A DNA stretch of 64,000 nucleotides from an uncultured Bacilli bacterium (GTDB lineage Bacteria; Bacillota_I; Bacilli_A; RF39; UBA660). The stretch is taken from the NCBI GenBank assembly GCA_934130175.1, contig CAKOXP010000003.1, positions 1 to 64,000 of the forward strand, read 5' to 3'. A program made the position numbers and the translations under genes. Position 1 is the first letter of the stretch. Each line of letters starts with the position of its first letter. This document shows positions 16,524-23,675 of the stretch, piece by piece. The notes under the pieces were generated by a model. That model searched no databases, had not been told where the DNA came from, and saw nothing but the letters and a program-made list of their open reading frames with translations.

Positions 16524-16949
16524 ATGGTTGATATCTGGATTATTATCTTTTTAGTTCTACTATTTATCGAATTAGTAACTATAAATTTAGTATCTATTTG
16601 GTTTGCAATTGGAGCTTTAGCTAGCGCTATTTCAACATATTTTACTGATAATATTACAATTCAAATCATAGTATTTATTGTAGTAAGTGTTATTGCTCTA
16701 ATAATTACAAAACCAATAGTTAAGAAATTAAGAGTCAGAAAAATAGAACCTACTAATTTAGATAGAATAATAGGAAAAGAAGGTGTGGTTACCAAAGAAA
16801 TCTCAAAAAATACTTATGGAGAAGTAAATGTAAAAGGAAGTATTTGGACTGCTACTAGTAAAAAAGAGATAAAAAAGGGTGCTTCAATAAAAGTTTTAAA
16901 AATAGAAGGCGTAAAACTTTTAGTTGAAGAAATAAAGGAGGAAGATTAA
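16524..16949 (+). CDS. NfeD-like membrane protein
   Basis: 141 residues. Two to three membrane helices in the first 70 residues, then a small OB-fold domain (GKEGVVTKEISKNTYGEVNV and the VLKIEGVKLLVEE ending), typical of short NfeD proteins. NfeD proteins are found next to SPFH (stomatin-like) genes and act with them in membrane microdomains. The SPFH gene here starts one base after this stop. Start ATG 16524 follows GGGGAGGTG. Confidence 0.88.
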   Translation: MVDIWIIIFLVLLFIELVTINLVSIWFAIGALASAISTYFTDNITIQIIVFIVVSVIALIITKPIVKKLRVRKIEPTNLDRIIGKEGVVTKEISKNTYGEVNVKGSIWTATSKKEIKKGASIKVLKIEGVKLLVEEIKEED

Positions 16950-17837
16950 ATGTTATTAACGATTATAATTATTATTGTAGTTATAATAGCTGCAGGTGTT
17001 AAAATTATACCTCAATCTAAGGCTTATGTTGTTGAACGTTTAGGAGCATATGATAGAACAATGGAAACTGGACTTCATTACAGATTTCCAATAATTGATC
17101 GTATTGCTAATGTTGTAAGTTTAAAAGAAATAGTAAAAGATTTTGCACCTCAACCAGTAATTACAAAGGATAATGTTACAATGCAAATTGATACAGTTGT
17201 ATATTATCAAATTACAGATTCAAAATTATATACATATGGAGTTGAAAATCCTATTAATGCAATTGAAAATTTAACTGCAACCACTCTACGTAATATAATT
17301 GGTGAACTAGAACTTGATGAAACACTAACTTCACGTGACATTATCAACACTAAAATGAGATCAATCTTAGATGAAGCAACAGATCCTTGGGGAATCAAAG
17401 TTAACCGTGTTGAAGTAAAAAATATCATACCACCTCGTGATATTCAAGATACTATGGAAAAACAAATGCGTGCAGAACGTGAAAGACGTGAAGCTATCCT
17501 TAAGGCAGAAGGAGAAAAGAAAGCTGCAATTCTTATTGCAGAAGGAGAAAAAGAAAGTGCTATTTTAAGAGCTGAAGCTAAGAAAGAGTCACAAATTAAA
17601 GAAGCAGAAGGTGAAGCAGAAGCAATCTTAAAAATCCAACAAGCAACAGCAGAAGGATTAAAACTTTTGAAGGATGTTAAAATGGATGAAGCTGTTTTAA
17701 AATTCAAGAGTTATGAAGCTTTAGTAGATGTTGCAAATGGACAATCAACTAAGATTATTGTTCCAAGTGACTTACAAAACATTACAACAATAGGAACAAC
17801 ACTTGCAGAGACAATGAAAGGTAAAGAAAAAAAGTAG
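16950..17837 (+). CDS. SPFH/band 7 (stomatin-like) protein
   Basis: 295 residues. One N-terminal membrane helix (LLTIIIIIVVIIAAGV), then the band 7 domain (KAYVVERLGAYDRTMETGLHYRFP, about 24-200), then a long charged coiled coil with repeated A/E/K units such as AILKAEGEKKAAILIAEGEK, and a short C-terminal domain. This is the QmcA/paraslipin group. Such proteins form oligomeric cages at membrane microdomains and often regulate proteases. It is coupled to nfeD. Confidence 0.93.
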   Translation: MLLTIIIIIVVIIAAGVKIIPQSKAYVVERLGAYDRTMETGLHYRFPIIDRIANVVSLKEIVKDFAPQPVITKDNVTMQIDTVVYYQITDSKLYTYGVENPINAIENLTATTLRNIIGELELDETLTSRDIINTKMRSILDEATDPWGIKVNRVEVKNIIPPRDIQDTMEKQMRAERERREAILKAEGEKKAAILIAEGEKESAILRAEAKKESQIKEAEGEAEAILKIQQATAEGLKLLKDVKMDEAVLKFKSYEALVDVANGQSTKIIVPSDLQNITTIGTTLAETMKGKEKK

Positions 17838-17847
17838 GAGTGAGTTT

Positions 17848-18984
17848 ATGAAAAAAATACAAAAAGTATTTTTATTACTAGCTATATTAGTTTTACCATT
17901 TATGGTAACTGGTTGTGGTAAAAATAGTAGTGCTAAAGATGTAGCTGTTCAAATGGTTACAAAATTAAGCAAAGATGATTACAAGAATATTGGTAAAATA
18001 TTCTATCAAGAAAAAGATAGTTATTTTGATGAAGAAGCATTCAAAAAATTAATTCAAGATAAAGAATTAAATATTTCAGGAAATAAAACAATTAAGGTTA
18101 AAGAAGTAGGTGAAGAAATCACTGATTCTGAAACAGGTAATTTAAAAGTAGAAGTAAAGATTGCTATCGATGATAATAAAATATTCAATATTGACACTAT
18201 TAAAGTAGGAAATAAATGGTATGTTTATGAACCTGATTTCTATGATGGAAATATTGAAATAGCAGTACCAAGTGGAACAACTGTTAAATTTAATGGTAAA
18301 ACATTAAATAAATCATTAATGAAAACAAAAGAAACAGATACTAAAGTATATTATCCAGATTCATATAGAAATGTTGAATTAGAAGATGTAAAGATGGATA
18401 TATATAAAGTTAAAAATGTAATTGCTGGTAAATATAGTGTAGCAGTTAAAGGTAAAGATACAAAAGAAATTAAAGATGTAGTTTATACATACTCTAAGAG
18501 TGGTTCTACTTCAGATAATTATGATAAAGACACAGATTATTCTGATAGAACTAAAACTTATACATTTAAACTAGCAAGTTCTAATAAAGATGTAGAAAAC
18601 TATGTTAAGAATTATTTAGATAATGTTTATTCTAATGCTTCAACTGGAAGTTTTGATGGAGTAGCTAAATACTTTGATAGCGAAAGTGATGAATATAATA
18701 ATATCAAGAAAAATTATGAATCATTAGCAAAAAAAGCTAAAAAAGAAGAAAGTAGTTACTCATATGCAAGTGACTTTAAAGTAGAAGATTTAAAAAATAA
18801 AGGTACTTATTACTATGATGATAATAATATTGTAGTTATGGTAGAATATAATTTAACATATAAAATGAATTACTCAAGTAGTAGTTATGATAGAAAATAT
18901 GATACAAAATCAATTTTAGTATTAAAGAAAGATTCTAAGGAAAAATATGTAATTACAAATGGTTACAATATTTTTGTAAAGTAA
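17848..18984 (+). CDS. TcaA-like lipoprotein
   Basis: 378 residues. A lipoprotein signal with lipobox VTGC (cysteine near residue 23). The mature part contains a fold seen in TcaA/YvbJ-type proteins: a helical segment with EAFKKLIQDKEL, a strand ending in NKWYVYEPDFYDGNIEIAVP, then the short domain VKFNGKTLN... and a C-terminal cystatin-like helix-strand region (about 235-378). TcaA proteins affect teichoic acid and glycopeptide response in Staphylococcus. Shine-Dalgarno AGGAG. It follows the SPFH gene by 10 bases and is probably in its operon. Confidence 0.8.
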   Translation: MKKIQKVFLLLAILVLPFMVTGCGKNSSAKDVAVQMVTKLSKDDYKNIGKIFYQEKDSYFDEEAFKKLIQDKELNISGNKTIKVKEVGEEITDSETGNLKVEVKIAIDDNKIFNIDTIKVGNKWYVYEPDFYDGNIEIAVPSGTTVKFNGKTLNKSLMKTKETDTKVYYPDSYRNVELEDVKMDIYKVKNVIAGKYSVAVKGKDTKEIKDVVYTYSKSGSTSDNYDKDTDYSDRTKTYTFKLASSNKDVENYVKNYLDNVYSNASTGSFDGVAKYFDSESDEYNNIKKNYESLAKKAKKEESSYSYASDFKVEDLKNKGTYYYDDNNIVVMVEYNLTYKMNYSSSSYDRKYDTKSILVLKKDSKEKYVITNGYNIFVK

Positions 18985-18998
18985 TAGGAGGATAAATA

Positions 18999-19610
18999 AT
19001 GTCAATTACAAATGATTATGGAAGTTATTCTTCTTTTGGAGGAGTAGCATCAGCTGGAGCAGGTTTCTTAGGTGCATTCGTTGTTATATATGTAATTATG
19101 ATGCTTTTAGCATTAGCAGCTTCAGTTATTATGATAATTTCTGAATGGAAAATATTTGAAAAAAATAATAAACCAGGATGGTATTCTCTAATTCCATTCC
19201 TAAACATGTGGACTTTATTTGAAATAGTAGGAGTTCAAGGATGGTGGTGTTTAGTACCATTTGCAAATGTTGTATTTACATATATTGTTAGTTATAAATT
19301 AGCAATTAAATATGGAAAGAGTACTGGATTTGCAGTTATCACTTTACTATTCCCATTCGTTGGTTATCCAATGATAGCTTTTGCTAAAGATGAAACAGAA
19401 TCAACAAAAGAAAATAAAAAAGCTGAAGAAAAGAAATCTACATCTAAAGCAAAAGAAGAAGTAGCATCTAAAGATGAAAAAGAAGAAAAAACAGAAACAA
19501 AGAAAACAACAAAAAAGACAACTAAAAAGAATGTAAAATTCTGTGCTAAATGTGGTGCAGAAATGGAAAAAGATGCAGTATTTTGTCCAGAATGCGGAAC
19601 TAAAGCTTAA
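18999..19610 (+). CDS. DUF5684-like membrane protein with C-terminal zinc ribbon
   Basis: 203 residues. Four hydrophobic segments in residues 20-130, with the KPGWYSLIPFLNMWTLFEIVG motif of DUF5684-type proteins, then a Lys/Glu/Thr-rich linker (about 135-178), then a zinc ribbon with FCAKCG and FCPECG. The order is the mirror image of the 161 protein, which has the ribbon first. AGGAGG before ATG; 14 bases after the lipoprotein gene, so the nfeD operon probably runs from 16524 to here. Confidence 0.78.
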   Translation: MSITNDYGSYSSFGGVASAGAGFLGAFVVIYVIMMLLALAASVIMIISEWKIFEKNNKPGWYSLIPFLNMWTLFEIVGVQGWWCLVPFANVVFTYIVSYKLAIKYGKSTGFAVITLLFPFVGYPMIAFAKDETESTKENKKAEEKKSTSKAKEEVASKDEKEEKTETKKTTKKTTKKNVKFCAKCGAEMEKDAVFCPECGTKA

Positions 19611-19621
19611 TTATGACAAAC

Positions 19622-19660
19622 AAAAAATAGCATTAACACTAAATTAATTGCTATTTTTTT
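19622..19660. terminator. Bidirectional terminator, nfeD operon / radical SAM gene
   Basis: Eleven-base stem AAAAAATAGCA (19622-19632) with TGCTATTTTTT (19649-19659), 16-base loop. Confidence 0.75.
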
Positions 19661-20594
19661 TTGCCAATTTTCCCTGATAAGTATCTCTTCTTACCATTTC
19701 TTTATCAATATCATTTAATACGCAAAATTTCTTAGTTAACCAAGTAGGAGCAACTAAATCATCTAATTTGGGATCTCCTGTAATTCTATTTATAACAATT
19801 TCTTCACGTAAATTTTCAAGTTGTGATATAACTATATCAATGTATTCATCTTTTGTTAAAATGTGAAACTTTTCATCATTATACAATTTTTCTAGTGGTG
19901 TATCCTTTAATACACTTAACATATGGATTTTAATTCCTTGAATATCAAGGTTATTTAAATATTTAACTGTTTCAATCATATCATCTTTATCTTCATATGG
20001 AAGCCCATTAATAATATGAACTACAACATTTATATTTCTTTTTCTTAATTTTTGTACCATATTGTAAAAGCAGTCGAGACTTGAACAACGATTAATTAAC
20101 TTTGCAGTTTTTTCATGTATTGTTTGTAGTCCAAGTTCTATAGTTAAATAGGTTCTTTTATTTAATTCTTCAAGATAATCTAGGCATTCATCAGTTATTG
20201 AATCACTTCTAGTAGCAATATTAATTCCAATAACATTATCAAATTTTAAAACTGTTTCATACAGACTTTTTAATTTTTCAACAGGTGCATAAGTATTAGT
20301 TCTGGCCTGAAAATAGGCAATATATTTAGCGTTAGGCCATTTAATATCATATATTTTTTTTACTGTTTCAAATTGCTTAGAAAGAGAATCGTTTATATCT
20401 CCAGCAAACTCGCCACTTCCCGATTTAGAACAATATATACACCCTCCATATCCAACAGTTCCATCAAGATTTGGACAACTAAATCCAGCATTTAAACTTA
20501 TTTTGCAAACTTTGGATTTAAATTTATTTTTATAGAAGTAATCTAGCGTATGATATCTTTTGTTATCATTACTATATTTAAATGTATTTTCCAT
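19644..20594 (-). CDS. Radical SAM protein, TIGR01212/YhcC family
   Basis: 316 residues. The three cluster cysteines occur in the family-specific spacing FSCPNLDGTVGYGGCIYC (about 39-55), followed by the AdoMet-binding glycine region. The later blocks IELGLQTIHEKT and VHIINGLPYEDKDDM are typical of this family. It binds a 4Fe-4S cluster and uses SAM radicals; the substrate of the family is not settled. Shine-Dalgarno GAGGT lies within the end of the upstream patatin gene, whose stop directly abuts this start, so the two are cotranscribed. Confidence 0.88.
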   Translation of the reverse strand: MENTFKYSNDNKRYHTLDYFYKNKFKSKVCKISLNAGFSCPNLDGTVGYGGCIYCSKSGSGEFAGDINDSLSKQFETVKKIYDIKWPNAKYIAYFQARTNTYAPVEKLKSLYETVLKFDNVIGINIATRSDSITDECLDYLEELNKRTYLTIELGLQTIHEKTAKLINRCSSLDCFYNMVQKLRKRNINVVVHIINGLPYEDKDDMIETVKYLNNLDIQGIKIHMLSVLKDTPLEKLYNDEKFHILTKDEYIDIVISQLENLREEIVINRITGDPKLDDLVAPTWLTKKFCVLNDIDKEMVRRDTYQGKLAKKNSN

Positions 20595-21743
20595 CTAGAC
20601 CTCACTTATGGTATACAAATATAATGCCTCTATAAACTCTTTAGGATGAAGAATTCCTGTTGTTCTTAATAACTTATAGTCTTTTTTTAACATCATTTCA
20701 TATAGTTCTTTTATAGTTGAGATTTTTTTGGAATTAACTTTATTTTTCTTAAATTCTTTTAGTAGTTTTTTATTGAATTTCCTGAATTTATAAATTTTTG
20801 TTTCATCAAACTCTAAAAGTAATCCTATCTCTTCGGCAGTTTTAATGATTAATTTTTCTGTATCAATTAAATTAACATCTATTAATTTTATCAATTTTTC
20901 TGAATTTAGAATTTGATTTAGATTATGAATAAACAACTTATGATATTCGCTGATTGCTTCATCAATATTTTTCTTTTTAAATGTATATTTGTAACCTTTA
21001 TATTTACCAAAAACTTTCATTGTATCATTATAACCAAACTTTATATTTCTAATAGAACCCTCTTCATAAAAATTAAGAAAATTAGTTAATTTATTATTTG
21101 GTTTTATTGTAATTGTATCAACGTGTTTTTTAGGCCTTGCTTTAACGCCAGGAGCACACAAGTCCACTGCAATAATTGAATCAGCACCTAAATCAATCGC
21201 CAAATTAATGGGCATATTATCAAAGATACCACCATCTATAAATTTATTTCCATCTATATCCTTCTTTTGAAAAGCTGGATAACATGAAGCACTTGCCATT
21301 AAATAATCAGTCAATTTATCTTTAGGTATATCTTTTTTCTTCATTTGAACGGCTTTTTTTCCACTAAGATTAACTGCTACTAAACCAAAATCAATTTTTG
21401 AATTATAAAATGTATCTTTATCTATATATTTATCAATAACATCTTCTAATATTTTGACATCCATACCACCATTTTTAAAAAAATTAATACGGTACATATT
21501 AAGAACATCTTTAATTTTAGTAGAATTAGTAGCTTCATCACCAAAAAGAAGCTGCATATTAATTTTACTCCATAATTTAATAGCTTTATGAAATTTATTC
21601 TGAACCATTAAAGCACCATTTAAAGCACCTACAGAAGTTCCTGTTACGATATCATATTTAATATGTAATTTTCTAAGAGCTCTCCAGACTCCAATTTGAT
21701 AAGAACCTTTAGAGCCTCCTCCAGATAAAACGATTGCTTTCAT
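20595..21743 (-). CDS. Patatin-like phospholipase
   Basis: 382 residues from ATG 21743, five bases after GGTGA; the frame continues upstream to a TTG at 21755, which lies inside that site. The patatin catalytic parts are complete: oxyanion loop GGGSKG near residue 8, nucleophile serine in GTSVG near 41, and the aspartate in DGGIFDNMP near 175. The last 150 residues are helical and unique. A serine acyl hydrolase of the RssA type, expected to act on lipids in the cytoplasm or at the membrane. The stop abuts the radical SAM start. Confidence 0.9.
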   Translation of the reverse strand: MKAIVLSGGGSKGSYQIGVWRALRKLHIKYDIVTGTSVGALNGALMVQNKFHKAIKLWSKINMQLLFGDEATNSTKIKDVLNMYRINFFKNGGMDVKILEDVIDKYIDKDTFYNSKIDFGLVAVNLSGKKAVQMKKKDIPKDKLTDYLMASASCYPAFQKKDIDGNKFIDGGIFDNMPINLAIDLGADSIIAVDLCAPGVKARPKKHVDTITIKPNNKLTNFLNFYEEGSIRNIKFGYNDTMKVFGKYKGYKYTFKKKNIDEAISEYHKLFIHNLNQILNSEKLIKLIDVNLIDTEKLIIKTAEEIGLLLEFDETKIYKFRKFNKKLLKEFKKNKVNSKKISTIKELYEMMLKKDYKLLRTTGILHPKEFIEALYLYTISEV

Positions 21744-21759
21744 AAATATCACCAAAAAT

Positions 21760-21768
21760 ATTATACCA
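21760..21768 (-). promoter_or_regulatory. Extended -10 promoter of the patatin gene
   Basis: Minus strand TGGTATAAT (21768-21760) is an extended -10 box with perfect TATAAT; no clear -35. The leader is about ten bases long. Confidence 0.55.
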
Positions 21769-21811
21769 CAAAATTAAATTATGATATAATGTTTATAATT
21801 GGAGGTAGTTT

Positions 21812-22939
21812 ATGGTAACCAAGAAAAAAGTTAAACTTAAGGCTCCTGTATTAAATGTATTAAAAGTTATAGGAGTAATATTTATAATTATATTAGGAGT
21901 GTTTATATTTTATCGAGTTCAAATAAATGATTTAAAAAAGCTAGGATATAGTGAAAAAGCTTCTAAAAATATTTTAGCTAAATTCAAAAAAGATGATGTT
22001 TTAAATATTGGTAAAAATAAGACTTTAAATAAGGCTTTTGAAAGTTCAGATTACAAAGAGAAAAACTTTAATAGTTATGCAAAAATAAAATATAAAGATG
22101 AAAAATATGTAATATCTAATATAAATGCTTTAATTAAGGATGGTTATGATAATGAGCAAATTACAATGATACTTGCTCATGGAACAGGGGAAGAAGTAAA
22201 AGAGTTTGCTAAAAGAAAAAAAGTAAGATATTTAGAGGAGTTTTATACTTTAAGTTACGCAAAGATAAAATATTATGATCGTTATGTTTCTTATATGAAT
22301 AACTCCAGAGAAGATGAAGAAACTAGTGTTTTATTAGTTAATTTAGATATGGATAAAGAAGATTATAAAGATCCCATTGAAATAAAAAAGTTTTCTTATA
22401 CAATGTTAGTTAATAAACATAGATGTTTAAATAAAGATTTTAGACCAAATGATTTAGTTACTATTAGTACAGATGATGCCAAAGAAAAAGGTATGAAAGC
22501 TAATAGAACAGCTTATATAGCTTTTAAGAATATGAAAAAAGATGCAGAAAAAGAAGGGTATGGATTAATAATAAATTCAGCATATCGTAGTTATGATGAA
22601 CAACAAGAAATATCAGATACTTATAAAAATTTATATGGTGATGCTTATGTTGAAAAATATGTTTTAAAGCCAGGTTTTTCAGAACATCAAACAGGCCTTT
22701 CATTTGATATAGGAAGTACAACAGCAAATGTTTTTGCAAGTAGTAAAGAGTATAAATGGATTGTTGATAATTGCTATAAATATGGATTTATTTATAGATT
22801 TAAACCTGATTTTGAAGATATTACAGGAATAAGACATGAAGCATGGCATTATCGTTATGTTGGAAAAGATATTGCTAAAGAGATATATGAAAAAGACATT
22901 TCTTATGAAGAATACTATGCAATGCATTTAGATAAATAA
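21812..22939 (+). CDS. VanY-type D-alanyl-D-alanine carboxypeptidase (M15B)
   Basis: 375 residues. Lysine-rich N-terminus and one membrane helix (VLKVIGVIFIIILGVFIFY), then a helical region with two related segments (DLKKLGYSEKASKNILAKF and IKDGYDNEQITMILAH), then the M15 metallopeptidase. Zinc ligands are in SEHQTGLSFDI near residue 290 and EAWHYRYVG near 343; the substrate-binding SAYRSYDEQQ is present. It trims the terminal D-Ala from peptidoglycan stem peptides outside the membrane. No van resistance genes are nearby, so a housekeeping wall role is more likely. TATAAT lies at 21785-21790; Shine-Dalgarno GGAGG. Confidence 0.92.
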   Translation: MVTKKKVKLKAPVLNVLKVIGVIFIIILGVFIFYRVQINDLKKLGYSEKASKNILAKFKKDDVLNIGKNKTLNKAFESSDYKEKNFNSYAKIKYKDEKYVISNINALIKDGYDNEQITMILAHGTGEEVKEFAKRKKVRYLEEFYTLSYAKIKYYDRYVSYMNNSREDEETSVLLVNLDMDKEDYKDPIEIKKFSYTMLVNKHRCLNKDFRPNDLVTISTDDAKEKGMKANRTAYIAFKNMKKDAEKEGYGLIINSAYRSYDEQQEISDTYKNLYGDAYVEKYVLKPGFSEHQTGLSFDIGSTTANVFASSKEYKWIVDNCYKYGFIYRFKPDFEDITGIRHEAWHYRYVGKDIAKEIYEKDISYEEYYAMHLDK

Positions 22940-22959
22940 AGCCATTAATTGGCTTTTTC
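22938..22959 (+). terminator. Terminator after the VanY-type gene
   Basis: Stem AAAGCCA (22938-22944) with TGGCTTT (22950-22956), five-base loop, T-rich tail. Stop codon abuts it. Confidence 0.8.
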
Positions 22960-22977
22960 TTTTTTTAATAAAATTTA

Positions 22978-23006
22978 TTGAAACATACACGAACGTATGT
23001 TATAGT
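22978..23006 (+). promoter_or_regulatory. Toxin 1 promoter with a LexA-like box
   Basis: TTGAAA (22978-22983), 17 bases, TATAGT (23001-23006). CGAACGTATGTT (22990-23001) overlaps spacer and -10 box and agrees with the Gram-positive SOS-box consensus CGAACRNRYGTTYC at all but the last two positions. Confidence 0.7.
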
Positions 23007-23068
23007 AAAACTCGGAACATTTAATAGTTGGGTGCTTTGCCTCTTTTTTGAAGAAAGGAGGTGGTAAG

Positions 23069-23152
23069 ATGTCAAAGAAAGATTTTTTAGTATTTCTTTT
23101 GATTATCATTATCCTTTTACTTATAGGTTTACTTTTTGTAACTATAAAATAA
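23069..23152 (+). CDS. 27-residue membrane peptide, probable type I toxin, copy 1
   Basis: The peptide begins MSKKDFLVFLL and ends LFVTIK: a short basic head, about 20 hydrophobic residues with a single glycine, and a terminal lysine. That is the shape of a one-pass membrane toxin such as TisB or Fst. A very strong Shine-Dalgarno, AAAGGAGGTGG, stands before ATG 23069. GCCTC upstream (23039-23043) can pair with the site's GAGG and hide it in a hairpin. The leader from 23014 to 23041 can pair with 23189-23221 at the other end of the message. An antisense RNA faces it. Copy 2 differs by one residue (Val8 to Ile), so the coding sequence is under constraint. Toxicity is not shown by sequence. Confidence 0.75.
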   Translation: MSKKDFLVFLLIIIILLLIGLLFVTIK

Positions 23153-23177
23153 AAAAACACCTAACATAAGTTAGGTG
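23151..23177 (-). terminator. Antisense RNA terminator, copy 1
   Basis: Eight-base stem CACCTAAC (23158-23165) with GTTAGGTG (23170-23177), loop ATAA. The run of seven A at 23151-23157 gives the T tail on the minus strand only, which sets the direction. Confidence 0.85.
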
Positions 23178-23250
23178 AACACCTTTTAGGCAACACCCAA
23201 CAGAGAAATATTGAATGTTCCATTTTTATTTTATGAAGTAAACTTCATCT
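23151..23250 (-). ncRNA. Antisense antitoxin RNA, copy 1
   Basis: About 100 bases expected on the minus strand, from a start near 23250 to the terminator at 23151. It overlaps the 3' part of the toxin message. Near its 5' end it can form a hairpin (ATGAAGT with ACTTCAT). It carries GGAACATT and GTTGGGTG, the same words as the toxin leader, so it competes with that leader for the same 3' target. Promoter at 23257-23285. Predicted from promoter, terminator and conservation between copies. Confidence 0.6.
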
Positions 23251-23256
23251 GTATAC

Positions 23257-23285
23257 ATAGTATCATATTTTCTTTTTCTTTGCAA
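23257..23285 (-). promoter_or_regulatory. Antisense RNA promoter, copy 1
   Basis: Minus strand TTGCAA (23285-23280), 17 bases, TACTAT (23262-23257). Confidence 0.65.
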
Positions 23286-23293
23286 TGTTTTTA

Positions 23294-23322
23294 TTGAAAC
23301 GTACACGAACGTATGTTATAGT
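23294..23322 (+). promoter_or_regulatory. Toxin 2 promoter with a LexA-like box
   Basis: TTGAAA (23294-23299), 17 bases, TATAGT (23317-23322); CGAACGTATGTT (23306-23317) is unchanged from copy 1 although neighbouring bases differ. Confidence 0.7.
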
Positions 23323-23384
23323 AGATTTTGGAACATTTAATAGTTGGGTGATTTGCCTCTTTTTTGAAGAAAGGAGGTGGTAAG

Positions 23385-23468
23385 ATGTCAAAGAAAGATT
23401 TTTTAATATTTCTTTTGATTATCATTATCCTTTTACTTATAGGTTTACTCTTTGTAACTATAAAATAA
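23385..23468 (+). CDS. 27-residue membrane peptide, probable type I toxin, copy 2
   Basis: Identical to the copy 1 peptide except Ile for Val at residue 8. It has the same AAAGGAGGTGG ribosome-binding site, the same masking GCCTC before it, and the same leader and 3' pairing words. The silent and conservative changes between copies, against heavier change in the loop after the antisense terminator (23494-23505), suggest that both peptide genes are kept functional. See copy 1 for the reasoning on toxicity. Confidence 0.75.
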   Translation: MSKKDFLIFLLIIIILLLIGLLFVTIK

Positions 23469-23493
23469 AAAAACACCTAACATAAGTTAGGTG
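23467..23493 (-). terminator. Antisense RNA terminator, copy 2
   Basis: Same CACCTAAC/GTTAGGTG hairpin (23474-23493) with seven A at 23467-23473, giving a minus-strand T tail. Confidence 0.85.
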
Positions 23494-23566
23494 ACAACCA
23501 TATTGGCAACACCCAACAGAGAAATATTGAATGTTCCATTTTTATTTTATGAAGTAAACTTCATCT
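23467..23566 (-). ncRNA. Antisense antitoxin RNA, copy 2
   Basis: Expected about 100 bases on the minus strand. Its promoter is closer to consensus than that of copy 1. Carries the same leader-like words GGAACATT and GTTGGGTG. Confidence 0.6.
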
Positions 23567-23572
23567 GTATAC

Positions 23573-23601
23573 ATAATATCATATTTTCTATTCTTTATCA
23601 A
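23573..23601 (-). promoter_or_regulatory. Antisense RNA promoter, copy 2
   Basis: Minus strand TTGATA (23601-23596), 17 bases, TATTAT (23578-23573). The -35 lies beyond the repeat boundary, so each copy has acquired a different but good -35 box, a sign of selection for antisense transcription. Confidence 0.7.
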
Positions 23602-23675
23602 GTTGTTTTCTTTTTCCTTGGAAATAGTAAGAAAATGTGATATCATTATTCTAGAATAATAGGAAGGTGTTGGCT

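Larger units (their letters stand above)
22975..23273 (+). repeat. Toxin-antitoxin cassette repeat, copy 1
   Basis: 299 bases that recur 316 bases downstream with about 14 mismatches and no net length change. Most mismatches lie in two short stretches outside the coding sequence and hairpins. Contains the toxin promoter, leader, 27-codon gene, the antisense terminator, the shared pairing region and most of the antisense promoter. Confidence 0.9.
23291..23589 (+). repeat. Toxin-antitoxin cassette repeat, copy 2
   Basis: Second copy of the 299-base unit, same orientation, 316 bases after the first. Only about 17 bases separate the copies. Confidence 0.9.

Noticed and set aside
21812..22939. 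Vancomycin resistance gene cluster
   Set aside because: Only a VanY-type carboxypeptidase is present, without vanHAX or a two-component system; such enzymes are common housekeeping proteins.
22975..23160. 61-residue minus-strand frame, with a near-identical partner at 23291-23476
   Set aside because: It is the reverse reading of the toxin gene and leader. Its start has no Shine-Dalgarno and the plus-strand 27-residue frame explains the conservation, promoter and ribosome-binding site better.
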